Shown: positions 1 to 11,579 of the stretch, piece by piece
How positions within the stretch are numbered: the first letter of the stretch is position 1
How the letters are laid out: the number at the start of each line of letters is the position of its first letter
Assembly: GCA_029945375.1 (NCBI GenBank)
Contig: CM057057.1
Span: 3,472,001 to 3,536,000 of the forward strand
Direction: 5' to 3'
Source of the DNA: Agaricus subrufescens
Taxonomy: Eukaryota; Basidiomycota; Agaricomycetes; Agaricales; Agaricaceae
DNA length: 64,000 nt
The notes under the pieces: generated by a model
Told to the model about the DNA's origin: nothing
What the model saw: the letters and a program-made list of their open reading frames with translations, nothing else
Databases searched by the model: none
Position numbers and translations under genes: made by a program

Positions 1-2342
1 AAGAAACTGTCCCGGCGAAAATCGCATCCCCAAAGCTTCCAGCTGCAAAACCGGAGGTATTGACGGAGACACTGGAACGGCAGAATAAGGATGAAATATT
101 GGACTTACTAAAGAAGACTGTACAGAGTCTCGAAACGCGATCTGAGAAGCCCAGTAACAGGCTCTCCGGGAATACAGCCATTGCACTAGCTCAAGCGCGA
201 GCTCAAGCCGAAGCCAGAATTGCGGAGCGTAACCATAACTCTGGTATTGGGGATGTTGCTGGTACTACAACTGAACCAGGATCTGAGGCACGCTCCGTTA
301 CAAATTCCTCGACGAAGTCGGAATCTAGCTCCCGTGTTAGTGATCTATTTCCTTCTGAAGGGAAGGTCAAAGACAAGTCAAAGTCTCCCGGAAAACATTC
401 GCCTTCTCGTGTTCACGTTCAGACTTACATGCCCAAGTCGTCGGACTCACTAGAGATAGGAAAACACGCGAGTACCTCAACCACGCCCCCTCATTCTCCC
501 CCGCCGCAAATAAGCCAAACGATTCCGGTCTTCAATAAGCCTTCGCCGGTTTTCGTCCCTCCCGCAACTTCTTCAACACGACCGTTACCAATGCCACCGC
601 CCTTCCCCGAAGCCAACTTCGGTTTCCCTCCTCTTCCTACTTTCACCAAGCCTGCATCCATGACACTCGGAATCTCGCCACGACTGCCTTCACCCGTTGC
701 GAATCAACCTGCCGCTCCCAGGGCACAACCCAACCTCGAGCCTACGCAATCGGATAACTTGTTTGGTGATCGTGGAAACACTGAAGCCTGGGTCCCGTCA
801 ATACAGGATACCGAGCGCTCGAGTGTGTTTGGCTCTCAACCAGTTGCCTTTGGTCACCAGAATGCACTAGATGATGATGACAGTTGGCCACTGGATGCAA
901 AGGCATCGCAAAACATTCACTGGCCATTCAGCGGGTTTAGTAAAGAAGATAGTATGACATGGAGTACACATCCATCGCCGCATCACGATGCCACCTCTCA
1001 TTCCAAGGGCTCTGGAGGACACGAGGATGCTCGGAGCCTTAAGATGAAAGACGCAATTCTTCTTCCTAGTGGATTAGTCTACGACATGGATATCGAACCG
1101 AAAGATCAAGACACTGGCGCAAAACAGAAGTCAAAGCCAAACGAGCTCACCGTCAGCCGAACTCCGCCGCCCGAGGTACAAGTCTTCCTTCCGTTCCTTT
1201 TTATATGTACTCATCGCTTCACAGTCTAACGTCCAGCGTGGTCCATTCTCTGCGGCCACAACATCATCACAGTCACAGGTTGAGATACCCAGCCAATCAT
1301 CTAAATCCAGCGGGTCTATTGGAAGGAAGGAATCTGAAGCAAAAAAGGTCACCCAAGCGGCTGGAGTTCTTGCCAAGAAGGTAAATCTATCTTCAAGACT
1401 CAGAAACTTATTGACACTTCGCGGAAACCACAGGAAGATGACAAGAAGGTAGCACGTTTGAAAGAGACCGAGAATCGGCGCCAGATTGCTATGCAACGCA
1501 AAGTTGAAGAAGAAAAAATTAAGCAGCAGGAACAGGAACGTAAGATTAAAGATGAGGTCGAGCGGAGGAAACGAGAACGAGAGGAACAGGTGGAGAAAAA
1601 GCCACTAAAGTCAGCTACGTCAAGCAGCTCGTTGAAAAAGGTAAGAAAACTTGATTTGGTTTGGGTGATGTGTCTGATTTTGGGTCAGGACGAAGAGATC
1701 ACAAAGAAACGTAAGCTGGAAGAAAAGAAACAAGAGCTCAAGAAGCAATTATCCTTCAACAAGTCGGGCTTCCGACCTACAGCCTCCAAACAAGTCAACG
1801 CATTGAGTTCTTCTACAGCTTACAACGCTTCCCTGTCCCAATCTACAGCGTCGACTTCGGCATTCAAACTGAACGAGAAGCCCTCAAGGATGCCGACGGC
1901 TATTTCCGCGAAAGACAAAACAAAACCGTCACAGAAGGTGCCGGTTGACGAGGAGCACGTACAACCCTCTCAAATCATACAGACACAAATGGCAGCCAGA
2001 GCCAAAGCTGCAATGCAGACGGAGCCACTAATACCAAGCGAAAATATAGAGCTGCCTGAAGTCAACAGTGAATACTCGGATTCGGACGACGAGGGCCGAG
2101 CGCGGACATTTGATCCACCCGGTTGGGCCCAATCCCCTGAACTACGTCAGGCGTTAGAGGCGCAGAGTACCATCAACCCAGATGACATTTTCGGTGAAAT
2201 ACGACCGCTTCGCATGGAAGAATTATTTAAGGCGAAGGCTAGTCGTTTCCGCCCCCGTTCCAGTTCAGCAAACTGGTCAGGTGCTGATCGGCTGACGGTA
2301 GAAGAGGAGCGAGAGTACGCCAGACGTATGGGTTTCAAATGA
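1..2342 (+). CDS. INCENP/Sli15-like inner centromere protein, 3' part
   Basis: C-terminal part of the chromosomal passenger scaffold that binds and activates Aurora B/Ipl1 at centromeres and the spindle midzone. The frame is open at base 1, so the start lies outside the window. The first part is a Ser/Pro-rich disordered region. After an intron at 1176-1236 and another at 1381-1433 comes a highly charged Glu/Lys/Arg stretch (about 1434-1730) that should form the single alpha-helix or coiled coil of INCENP; a third intron starts near 1640. The diagnostic part is at the C-terminus, about 2110-2240: DPPGWAQSPEL, then NPDDIFG and RPLRMEELFK, the IN-box (INCENP_ARK-bind). A Ser-Ser-Ser patch follows at about 2262 (RPRSSSANWSG), in the place of the TSS motif that Aurora phosphorylates in the family. 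The stop is TGA at 2340. The IN-box is seen directly; the role is known from the family. The disordered part cannot be assigned on its own. Confidence 0.85.
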
Positions 2343-2603
2343 GTACCTAGAACATCGAGGCGTTTCCATTTTTATTTCAATTTTGGATGTTCATTTACAT
2401 GCAGTGTATCATTATCATACGCACTAGTCGCTTGAATTAGAATTTCCAGCCGCTGCCAGCTTTTACACGTGACTGGGCGATTACCTGTTTTTGGTGTGAT
2501 GTGTTGACTGCTCATCGACCTCCTTGCTAATCTTTGGAATTCCACCGCAACTACAACGCTTCGAAGTGGCACTGAGCCACACATTGCCCCTTTCACTTTT
2601 ACT

Positions 2604-4960
2604 ATGGCTTCATCATCCCCTGAATGTGCCCCGCCCTCCAATTCTGCTGAACCACAACCCCGCTTCTCGTACAAGGATGCCTCACACGAAGAGGTTTTAG
2701 AGGACCTGTCAAGGTATTTGCCCTCAATGCAGTAATCTCAAATTCAAATAACGTTGTCTTCAGTCGCTTTATCCTTAATCTACCGGATGAAGAGCTAGCC
2801 TCTCTCGAGCGCATATGTTTTCAAGTAGAGCAGGCGTCCGTTTTTCACCTACCAGAACTTTCCATCGCTCTTAACCTTTTTTTCATTTTCAGGCATTGGT
2901 TTTATGAAGATTTTATCCGCGAACAAAATCCTGCGTTTCCCTCGTTGCCGCTCAAGAAGTTTTCTGCCATGCTTTTCCATGCTTGCCCTCTTCTTCATCA
3001 GTGGAGCAATGATCACGAGAATGCGTTTAACATGTTCATGCAATATAAGACTCGCGTGCCTGTATGCGGAGCCATCATGCTCAATAACACATGGGATAAG
3101 GTAAGTAATCTAGTGAATCTTAGTGGCAACAATCTCAGTGGCTTCGAAATAGTGCGTGCTGGTGAAGGGTTGGAAATCGTCATCGGGCTGGGGGTTTCCT
3201 AAAGGAAAGATCAACGAAGACGAACCAAAACACACCTGTGCCATTCGAGAGGTGTGTTTCTGACTCGCAACAGCGCCACGTCGCTCACTAATCACCGTAG
3301 GTTCTAGAAGAGACCGGTTACAATCTAGCTGGAAAGCTGAAACCCGAAGATGTCATCGAGCTGTCTATAAAAGAGCAGAGAATATCTTTATTTATCGTCC
3401 CTGGAGTGGAAGAAGATTTCCCTTTCCAAACGAAGACTCGTAAAGAAATCAGTGTAAGTAATGCTCTCCTAGTCCTAGGGCATCAATTTATCCCCGACCA
3501 GCGAATAGAATGGTTCCAACTTGCCGATCTGCCGACTTGGAAACGAAACAAACAAGTTCCTGGAAAGTTCTATCTAATATCGCCGTTCATTGGGTGAGCA
3601 TTTTTGGTGTATTCTTAGCTTGACGTCTGACTGTTTTTACAGCCCTCTCAAAGCGTTCATAAATGCACACAAACCTCGACCTCAACGAAAGGGTGGCCGA
3701 CATAAAAAAGGGCAAAAAAATCCTCAAACCGGCGCTCATTGTTCGGATACCGACCCCGTGCACGAGTCAGATTCACAGACTTCGGATAATCAGATAGAGA
3801 AAGATGCCAACAGGCCCCGAACGCCACCCTTTGCAAATACCATTCTTCAATCTGAGAATATTGATCCCCACTTCGCTCGTCTTCTAAGTTCACTGACCCT
3901 TTCAGCTTCCAGCAATCCTATGGTCCCGACCAATGAAACCCAACCTGTAGTAGATCCTGCAACCCCTGTTCCTAGTACGCTGCATCGCACCCTTGACCCC
4001 GAGCCACAAATCTCAGGCGATCATACCAATTCGAAACCACGGCAGCCTCACTCGATGACTTCGCCTTCGGGCAGTTCTCAGCGTGATTTGACTTCCACTC
4101 CTGTGGCTATACCATACCAGGTTCTACCCACTAGCCCTTCTCATGGCCGCAATAACCAGAATGATATGTTACACTCTCCGTCTACGGCGCAAGCGTCTGA
4201 CACTTCGGTATTACCCAGAAGCCCGCACGCGCACCGGCCTAGGACAGACATATCCCCATACTTGACAAAGACTACAATTGACACGACGTCCACAAGACGA
4301 CTGCAACAGCTTGCCCTACTCGAGAAAGTTGCCGATGAGTCGGCCAGAATGGTTCCTCAATCATCGGTGGCTGGGCCAGTCTCAGTTCCCCCGCCACCAA
4401 TGTCCGTACCACCAGGGGCATCTGGTCCTGGAATATACTATAATGGCCATCCTTCATTGTCGCCAGGGCCCCGGCCTCATTCCTCTAATTATGAAAATAT
4501 CGATTATACAGATTTCAACACCCGCGCAAAGGGCAGACAGACATATCACCGAGGATTTACTCAAACCCAAGGCAACCTCAGTATGAACCAGAGTCAGCTG
4601 TTGGCCTTGATGAATAATGCTGCCCCTGTGGCTCCACGCCCACATTCTTTCCACCAACCTCTCGGATTTCCCCCAGAGCAATTTCATCCTCACCCACCGT
4701 TATATGGTCCCCTGCCTTTCCCTCCAAATTCCAATATCACCAACGTTCCGCCTTACGCAGTGCCACCCAGAAACATGGTTGCTCCCGATTACTCTCTTCC
4801 TAACCCAAATCGTTTTGCATCGGCGACTCCAGCTGTTGATAGTTTTCCTTTGAGGATGGCACCAACCAATACTGCACACACACTTCTCTCTATCTTGAAC
4901 GGGAGGCCTCCGTTGCCAGGCAATCCGGCTGGACCTACATCCGTCCATCAACCAACATGA
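2604..4960 (+). CDS. DCP2: mRNA-decapping enzyme DCP2
   Basis: Nudix hydrolase that removes the m7G cap from mRNA in cytoplasmic P-bodies together with Dcp1, committing the transcript to 5'-3' decay. The ATG at 2604 opens a Dcp2 N-terminal box A domain ([18 protein letters not shown]) built from exons 2604-2713, 2764-2835 and 2893-3100. The Nudix box is at about residues 144-170 ([11 protein letters not shown], then REVLEETG), with the catalytic Glu residues present; an intron at 3252-3300 splits it between the two halves. Box B ([18 protein letters not shown]) closes the catalytic core near 3680. From there to the stop the protein is a long Pro/Ser-rich, low-complexity tail of more than 400 residues. 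In yeasts the corresponding tail carries helical leucine-rich motifs that bind decapping activators; SQLLALMNN near 4590 and HTLLSILNG near 4880 look like such motifs (inference). The identification is secure. Confidence 0.95.
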
Positions 4961-6940
4961 AGCAGAAGCATCAGTCCTTTTGGAGTTGTCTCACGAGTCG
5001 TATTATCTTTCATCACCAGTAGGTTAGTATACTAGTTTTGTACCGGTCCAATTTGTTACTCTTTAAGCTTGCAAGGCCATTCTGACAACGTATGGCTGTA
5101 GTTGATTGGTTTTAATGTCGTACAATACTGTTGCATGCTCTGATTCCAGTGTTTCTTCTAGCTTTGTATCGATGATGTGTGAACTACATATTTGTCCTAG
5201 CTTTGCGTTCTGGTCAGCGGGATGGACTTCCACCTGTTATGAACTAGGTCTAAGGTTACGAGCTTCGTGGGTATATATATCAAGAGCAACAACTTCCAGA
5301 GTGGTAAGAATCTAGGTTAAATCGGGGTGACTTTCCCACAAACTTCGACATATGCAGGCTAGAGCATTCCTGGACTTATGTCCGAACCTAAATTTGGTAT
5401 GTTCGTCCGGAAAAACATCCGATCCGGGCTATGTTGAATTTTTTAAGTTTTTGTCTGGATTTGGGGTGTATGTACATAGTAAAATCAAATTCGAATATAA
5501 GTGGCCTCGAGATGATTATTCCCACTTGGCATGAGATTGGCACTGATCTACCGAAGGCCAGATTGGACACGTTATTGGTGGGAGGTTGAGGCCTGGTTGG
5601 GTGCAACCAATAATGATATGCCAAATTTTAACCGGTATCGGCTAGGTGTAAATGATATAGTGTCCTTACGTGAGCCTCTAAATGGCTGGTTCGGTCAGTG
5701 AGGCAATTATGAGATCGATCTGAGTGGCAGTTGTTTGAGGAGCTGGTGTGTGTCTCTACGACGCTCCTGAAGCACGAGGACACTCGCCGATTTGAATTTT
5801 GAGCAAAAGGTTTGATGCGACAGCCTGTACCGGCATCCTCTTTGTACATGGGCTCCGATTCTTTTTTCCATCCGATTCGTGGGACTGACGTTTGGACACT
5901 TGGGTGAACACTATTGAACAGCATTCCGTAAGAGCGAAGATCAGAATAGAAGCCGGGTCTACATTACCATGAAACTATACCAACGGATCCTAATATGTTT
6001 GTCTGCGGAGTTCTAAAAGAATGAGTCGAAATTTGGTAGGCAAGTTATTACCAAAGGAGGGATTGAAATGCATCGTAGGTTGACGTATGGTGATCACTGA
6101 TCGAAGCGAAATCAATGGCTCCGAAGAATAAGTGGACATAAGGTTTAAGTACATACCTGCAATGGCATGAAATTTGAATAAGAATGCTAAAATAGATCAG
6201 GAATTGTGTCAATTGTTTGAACCAATGGGGCAGGATGAACCGGGTGGTTCGGCTGCAATTCTCATGTGTCGATTGATGGCATCTGTCTTTCGGGTAAGAC
6301 GAGCGCCACCAGTACTAACGATAATTAGACAGCAATGTGGATTTGTAAGTACACGGTTGCCGAAATTTTTTTTTTTTGTTGGTTTGTTCCCCGCTATGTG
6401 ATGAACTGCATGATGACTCATAGCCTCGTTCTCCATTGGTCGCGTTGAAGGAAGGAGATAGTGATTATCAAGGGAACAGTGATGTACACTACTTCATTAC
6501 TTGAACTGTCAAGCTTGAGATGAGGGTTCATACATCATGTGTCCGACCCCTCCCAAGGACTTCTGGAAGGGCAGGAGTTTGAAAACCCACCGATGACGCT
6601 TCTTCCAGCAGAGCTGTAAAACCTGACATGTCATTCGAACCAACATTCCGTAATGCACATATTCCAAGCAATAGAGGCTATATTGAGAGCGGAGACCCAC
6701 GTTTTACGAGCTCGCTGAAGCGAGGTCTGATGGATTGAGAGAGGTATGTTAAGATTTAATTACAAGTGACCGATAGCCTGAGTGTGACAAATATATCTAG
6801 ACATCAATCCACAGCACCACCCGACCCCCACCACCTCCCTCCTTTCTCCGCATTCAGCCGCTTTTCCCTATCTATTCTCCTGAAATCTATTGTCCCCTTG
6901 TAATCTCTCCTGACCACATCTTTGGGCTTGGCTTTGCATA
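4961..6940 (+). other. 2-kb intergenic stretch without a recognisable gene
   Basis: Between the DCP2 stop and the PRPP synthetase start I find no conserved protein motif on either strand. The longest open frames are under 100 codons and look random. The first few hundred bases are probably DCP2 3' UTR. The last 120 bases before 6941 are CT-rich (accacccgacccccaccacc and on), the usual leader of a basidiomycete gene, so they are probably the PRPP synthetase promoter and 5' UTR. A run of 11 T sits near 6367. Decayed mobile DNA or a non-coding RNA gene cannot be excluded by eye. Confidence 0.6.
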
Positions 6941-8305
6941 ATGTTGAACGGAAGCGGGATTAAAATTTTCACAGGTCTGTTATCTTGCATTGGTCTGGCT
7001 TAGCTTGAGATGGAGATTGTCGTATAGGTACCAGTCATCCTGAACTGGCAGAGATAATTGCACGACGGTGCGTCCCTCGTTCACCCTCAAACAGCTTTGT
7101 GCCGCTTTAAGTGCTCGGCGCTGTTTGAGCCCTGTGGTGGGGAGACTGACTGAGCTTGGCTTTTACAGCATCGGGTTGCCCCTATCCAAGGCAGAAGTTA
7201 CTCGCACTGGCATCGGTGAAACACAAGTACGGATCCAGGAGTCTGTGCGGGAGGATGATGTGTATATCATCAACACGGGCTGTGGTGCAGTGAACACTAT
7301 GCTTATGGAACTATGTATCATGATCCATGCTTGCAAGATTGCAAGTGCAAAGAGGATTACCGCAGTGATCCCTCTCTTCCCTTATGCCAGACAGGACAAG
7401 AAGGACAAAAGTCGAGCGCCCATTACGGCTAAGCTGGTGGCGAACATGATCCAGAAAGCTGGATGCGACCATATTATTGTAAGTCGCAATTGAGTCTGCC
7501 CGTCGTCATCGACTACGGTGATTTCAATGCATGTTTGAGCACTAATACAAATGTCTAGACTATGGATTTGCATGCCTCGCAAATTCAAGGGTTCTTTGAT
7601 GTCCCAGTTGACAAGTGAGTAACGTCGTGCAATTGAGTAACTACATGTAGCTCACACACATTTTTTCCGGGATCAGTGTGAGTTGGGTCCTGAAATATGA
7701 TGCGTAGCCGTTAACTCACGAGTGTGGAAGTTGTATGCTGAGCCTTCGGCGATACTGTACATCCGGACGCACTTTGACTTGAGCGATGTGGTGATTGTAT
7801 CACCAGACGCTGGGGGGGCAAAAAGGTGGAAGCATCATTGTGAACGGCGTGACATGTCGACTGATCTAGCCTGCGCAGAGCGACGTCGATAGCGGACCGA
7901 CTAGGGGTGGACTTTGCGCTGTTCCACAAGGAGCGGAAGAAGGCGAACGAGGTATCCCGCATGGTGCTGGTGGGGCACGTGAAGGATAAGATTGCGATTT
8001 TGGTAGATGACATGGCGGACACCTGCGGGACGCTATGCCTCGCATCGCAGCACCTGTCGGAGGCGGGGGCGACGAAGGTGTATGCGTTTGTGACGCATGG
8101 GATTCTGAGTGGGAATGCACTGAAGACGGTGTCGGAGAGCAGCCTGGAGAAGCTGATTGTGACGAACACGCTGCCACAGGGGGAGAACCAGGCGAAATGC
8201 GGGAAAATCGAGGTGCTTGACGTCGGCAAGGTGCTGGGGGAGGTGATCCGACGCAGCCATTACGGGGAAAGCGTGTCGAAGCTGTTCCACGAAGTTCCGT
8301 ACTAG
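6941..8305 (+). CDS. Ribose-phosphate pyrophosphokinase (PRPP synthetase)
   Basis: Makes PRPP from ribose-5-phosphate and ATP for purine, pyrimidine, histidine, tryptophan and NAD synthesis; cytosolic. I derive seven exons: 6941-6974, 7028-7067, 7169-7478, 7559-7614, 7677 alone, 7731-7825 and 7879-8305. They total 963 nt, or 320 residues plus stop, close to the usual family length. Visible motifs are [11 protein letters not shown] at the N-terminus, [30 protein letters not shown], the region around [19 protein letters not shown], and the PRPP-binding loop [12 protein letters not shown]. The start ATG at 6941 gives [12 protein letters not shown]. The exon of one base at 7677 is needed to join PVD-N to LYAEP in frame; removing 7615-7730 as a single intron shifts the frame and reaches a stop soon after. 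Organisms often have several paralogues, so no specific symbol is given. Confidence 0.95.
7677..7677 (+). other. Candidate single-nucleotide exon in the PRPP synthetase gene
   Basis: The base T at 7677 lies between a pyrimidine-rich acceptor (tttttccgggatcag, ending at 7676) and a consensus donor GTGAGT (7678-7683). Upstream the exon ends ..GTT GAC AA at 7614; downstream the next exon opens TTG TAT GCT GAG at 7731, after the acceptor tggaag. The T completes AAT (Asn) and gives PVDNLYAEP, exactly the family sequence. The flanking introns would be 62 and 53 nt, normal for this genome, and the second has a branch-like ttaactcac. An alternative 10-nt exon (7677-7686) is also in frame but would insert Val-Ser-Trp into a conserved motif and use a poor GTCCTG donor. 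Confidence 0.8.
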
Positions 8306-8354
8306 AATCCGCAGGGAGCGGGGCTGTAGTAAATAGACGTGATTGTGATTTGAT

Positions 8355-8368
8355 GCGAACCGGTTCGC
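8355..8368. repeat. Perfect 14-bp palindrome in the PRPS-kinase spacer
   Basis: GCGAACCGGTTCGC reads the same on both strands. It lies 50 bp after the PRPP synthetase stop and just before an 11-bp tandem repeat. It could be a dimeric transcription-factor site for the downstream kinase gene or a hairpin in the 3' UTR; the sequence does not decide which. Confidence 0.5.
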
Positions 8369-8374
8369 GAGCCG

Positions 8375-8429
8375 AGCCGAGCGTGGGCCGAGCGTGAGCC
8401 GAGCGTGAGCCGACCGCGAGCCGCTGTGG
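8375..8429. repeat. 11-bp tandem repeat, about 5 copies
   Basis: The unit is agccgagcgtg. Copies at 8375-8385, 8386-8396 (one change) and 8397-8407 are nearly perfect; those at 8408-8418 and 8419-8429 are degenerate. The block sits in the 188-bp spacer between the PRPP synthetase stop and the kinase ATG, so it is either 3' UTR or promoter. It is probably a short minisatellite. Confidence 0.75.
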
Positions 8430-8493
8430 GCTGGGCCTACGATTCCCTCTGCCATGCCCATGCTCCTCTGAACCCGCCAATGCACGCCATACA

Positions 8494-11400
8494 ATGTTCC
8501 ATCCCCAGCCCCAGTCCCGCAACAATCCCCCGAACAACCAGTCAAGAGCCCCCATCGTCGTCACCGGCATCCCCTCCGTCTCCATCGAGAACAACCGTCT
8601 CGTCGTCGGTAATGCCAACACAAGTCCGTGTCAACTTCCTTCTCCCCGCCGCATCCCCCCGCTCACCTCCCTTCTCTAGCCTCCACCCGCTCCTACACTA
8701 CTATCAAGTGTCTCGGCGACGGCACCTTTGGCACCGTGTGGCTCTGCGATTGGCATGGGGCCCTACCCCCCAATACACCCCTCTCTCCCATGCAATGCGG
8801 AGCGGGTGCGCGTCCCGAGTGGGCAGGAAAGCGGCTCGTGGCGGTCAAGCTCATGAGGAGGCAGTGGCCAGGCGGTTGGGACGAGTGCCAGAAACTCAAG
8901 GAGCTCCAAGTGCGTGCACCACCTTCATCCATTCTCATGCAGCCATCTGATCCCTCTTTCCGCCCTTTCCTCCTTCTAGTCTCTCCGTACTATTCCTTTT
9001 CATCCTAATATCATCCCTCTCTACGATTTTTTTCTGCTTCCAGATACCCGACAGCTTTGCTTCGTGTTTGAACCTATGGAAGGCAACCTCTACCATCTCA
9101 TCAAGGCTCGCAGGGGTCGCGCCCTCGCAGGTGGCCTCGTCTGCGATATATTCCGCCAAATTGTCTCTGGACTCGATCACGTCCACACCGCTGGCTATTT
9201 CCACCGTGACATGAAGCCAGAAAACGTCCTCGTCACAACCATAGGTCTACACGACTACATCCCCGTCTCTCCAGTCGCCCCGCCTAATGCTGCAAAAGAA
9301 AAGGACGTCATTGCTATTATCAAACTCGCAGACTTCGGCCTTGCCCGCGAGACCAAGAGCAAACCACCCTATACCGAGTATGTTTCTACTCGATGGTATC
9401 GTGCTCCCGAGGTTCTCCTCATGAGTAGGGACTACTCAAATCCTGTCGACATGTGGGCGCTGGGGACCATCATGGCCGAGCTCGTTAATCTTAAACCTCT
9501 CTTTCCTGGTTCTGATCACAGGGATCAAATTAATCGGATATGCGAAATTATGGGGGACCCCGCTAATGACTATCGCGACGATCATCAGCAACTAATAGGT
9601 GGCGGCTCGTGGACCAAGGGTGTCCAGCTTGCGGAACGCTATGGTCTTCGCTTCACTCCTGTTCGTGTTTTCAATCCTGTGACATCTTGGTATATGATTT
9701 GACACTTCTTATCTACCAGATCGTTCCAAAAGATATCCATACCTTATTTGAACGCACCGTTCCCACTTCACTCATCCATTGCATCCGCGATCTCTTATTG
9801 TATGACCCTGACCAACGTCTCACTAGTCGACAGTGCCTGGAGCATCCCTACCTCCTCGAAATCCATCCTCGAAACAACATCCCCAAGCCGCAGGATCTCG
9901 TCAACGGGCCTCTTCCTCAGCGACCGGCTGCCACCAACGCCCTTCCGAATCCATCTCGTCCACCAAACAACCACATACCGATTCCCGTATCTACTCATCG
10001 CGCTCCCTACCACCCCAACGTTCCCCATCATTCTCATTCTTCCCAACCACATGGCGCTGCTGTCGCTTCTAATCAAGTTCACCCTATGGAAATATCCTCT
10101 CTTTCTGTGCAGACGGTATCACAGCCACATGCAAAGAGTAATGGAGCAGGTGTCCCCATGGGCATTGATTCACCAGCACGGACCAACTTTGAACCGGTGA
10201 ATGGAAGGACAAACCTTCAGCCGTCTCAAAATGCTCAAAAATCAAGCAAATTTGGTTTTATCAAGTCGTCCAAGTGGCTCTTTGGTGATAGATCAAGTCA
10301 CCTTCCTCCCGTCGAAGAAATTCCGGGGGGTATGGCCAAACCCTCCGGGCGCAAGCGCACTCAGTCATCAAGCACAGACAAATCTGTCCGCGTGTCTACG
10401 CCACCTGAGAATGATTCTCGCATGAACAAGAAAGAGGCAGAACGATTGCAACTTGAAGCTGAGAAGCAACGACGCGAGCTGGCAATGAAATCTAACCGTG
10501 AACAGGCGCGTGCTGTCATTCATAAGCGGCATCAAATGATGCAGCGAGCTTCGCGTCCGGACCTTGAATGGCAGACGGCTAACTCACAACGGGTGGATTT
10601 CCTGAAGAAAAAAGGCAAGCAAACGTCTCCAGGGCCAATTCGCAAAAATACCGGCGCCAATTCCACTGCTGCAGCATCAACGAATACAACTATTAACGCA
10701 TCTGCTGGCAGGTTTGGTTCTCATAACAACGATTCGCTTACTGTGGGCGATCGTAGTGATTGGCGATCGACGGCGGAACGTGTTCCGAAGGCTCGACGTA
10801 GAGATTTGGATGACGATCATTCGATGTCTTCCTCGGACGTTCGCAGTCTCAGTCGAATGTCCTCAATCTCGTTTGCCACCGTTGACAGTGATCCCGGTCC
10901 CTCTCGTCTACGAAACCGGCCCAGTCAATTCACCATAAGCAGGATGACTTCGATGTCCTCTCTGCGGACTTTTGACGATTTCCCTGCTTCTGCCCGTTCT
11001 TCGAATTCCTTCTCCTTGGAAGGACAGCTTGTGCATGATTTCCGGACACAGGCAAGCATGAATTCGAATGGCCACCTCGGCAGCGTTTCTCCTCCGCCTG
11101 TGGGAACTTTATCACTTTCACCGACTCTATCCCCCTCACTATCTCCTTCACCCACCTGGGCTCAACCAGGACAGCAACAAAAAGATTTCTCTATCAACCA
11201 AAATAATCCCTATGAATATTCCGTTCCTTCACACCCTCCGAGTTCATATGGGCATCCACCATCAAGCCCATATGGACATCCCCCAAGCTCGGGGCACACT
11301 CCTAAGTCTGCAAAATCCGTCATTAATCCGATATTCCAAGTGGTGAGTTACAAGTGGGACAGTGTGGACGGTTTAATACCTAATGACAATCCTGACAATC

Positions 11401-11579
11401 CTGGCGATCCAAACCAGCCTCCACTTCCGTCATCAATCCGGAATCACATACCCTCTTCACCTAATAAACTACCACCCTTCTCACAACTGGAGGCTATCGC
11501 TGGAGGCGAATACCCACCATTATCGCCTATGTCGTTTACCACACCATCCGAGGAAACATCCTCATCATCAAATACATGA
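8494..11579 (+). CDS. Ime2/RCK-type serine/threonine protein kinase
   Basis: CMGC-family kinase of the MAK/ICK/Ime2 branch, which in fungi acts in meiosis, morphogenesis and mating. Exons 8494-8623, 8680-8909, 8980-9660 and 9720-11579 give 966 residues. Kinase motifs, in order: glycine loop LGDGTFGTVW, lysine VAVKLMRR, catalytic loop FHRDMKPENVL, LADFGLARE, a Thr-x-Tyr activation loop (PPYTEYVSTRWYRAPEVLL), and the C-lobe up to RLTSRQCLEHPYL. The N-lobe carries an unusual insert of about 25 residues (HGALPPNTPLSPM to EWAGKR) between the glycine loop and the ATP-binding lysine. A second insert follows PENVLVT. Nearly two thirds of the protein is a Ser/Pro-rich C-terminal tail with a short basic helix (KKEAERLQLEAEKQRREL) and HPPSS repeats near 11230-11300. 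The kinase class is secure; the exact orthologue is inferred from motif pattern and domain layout. Confidence 0.88.

Noticed and set aside
5344..6700. Small open frames on both strands in the DCP2-PRPS spacer
   Set aside because: All under 100 codons, no conserved motif, no splice chain that joins them.
7677..7686. A 10-nt exon instead of the single T in PRPP synthetase
   Set aside because: It is in frame but adds Val-Ser-Trp within the conserved PVDNLYAEP and needs a GTCCTG donor in place of the consensus GTGAGT.
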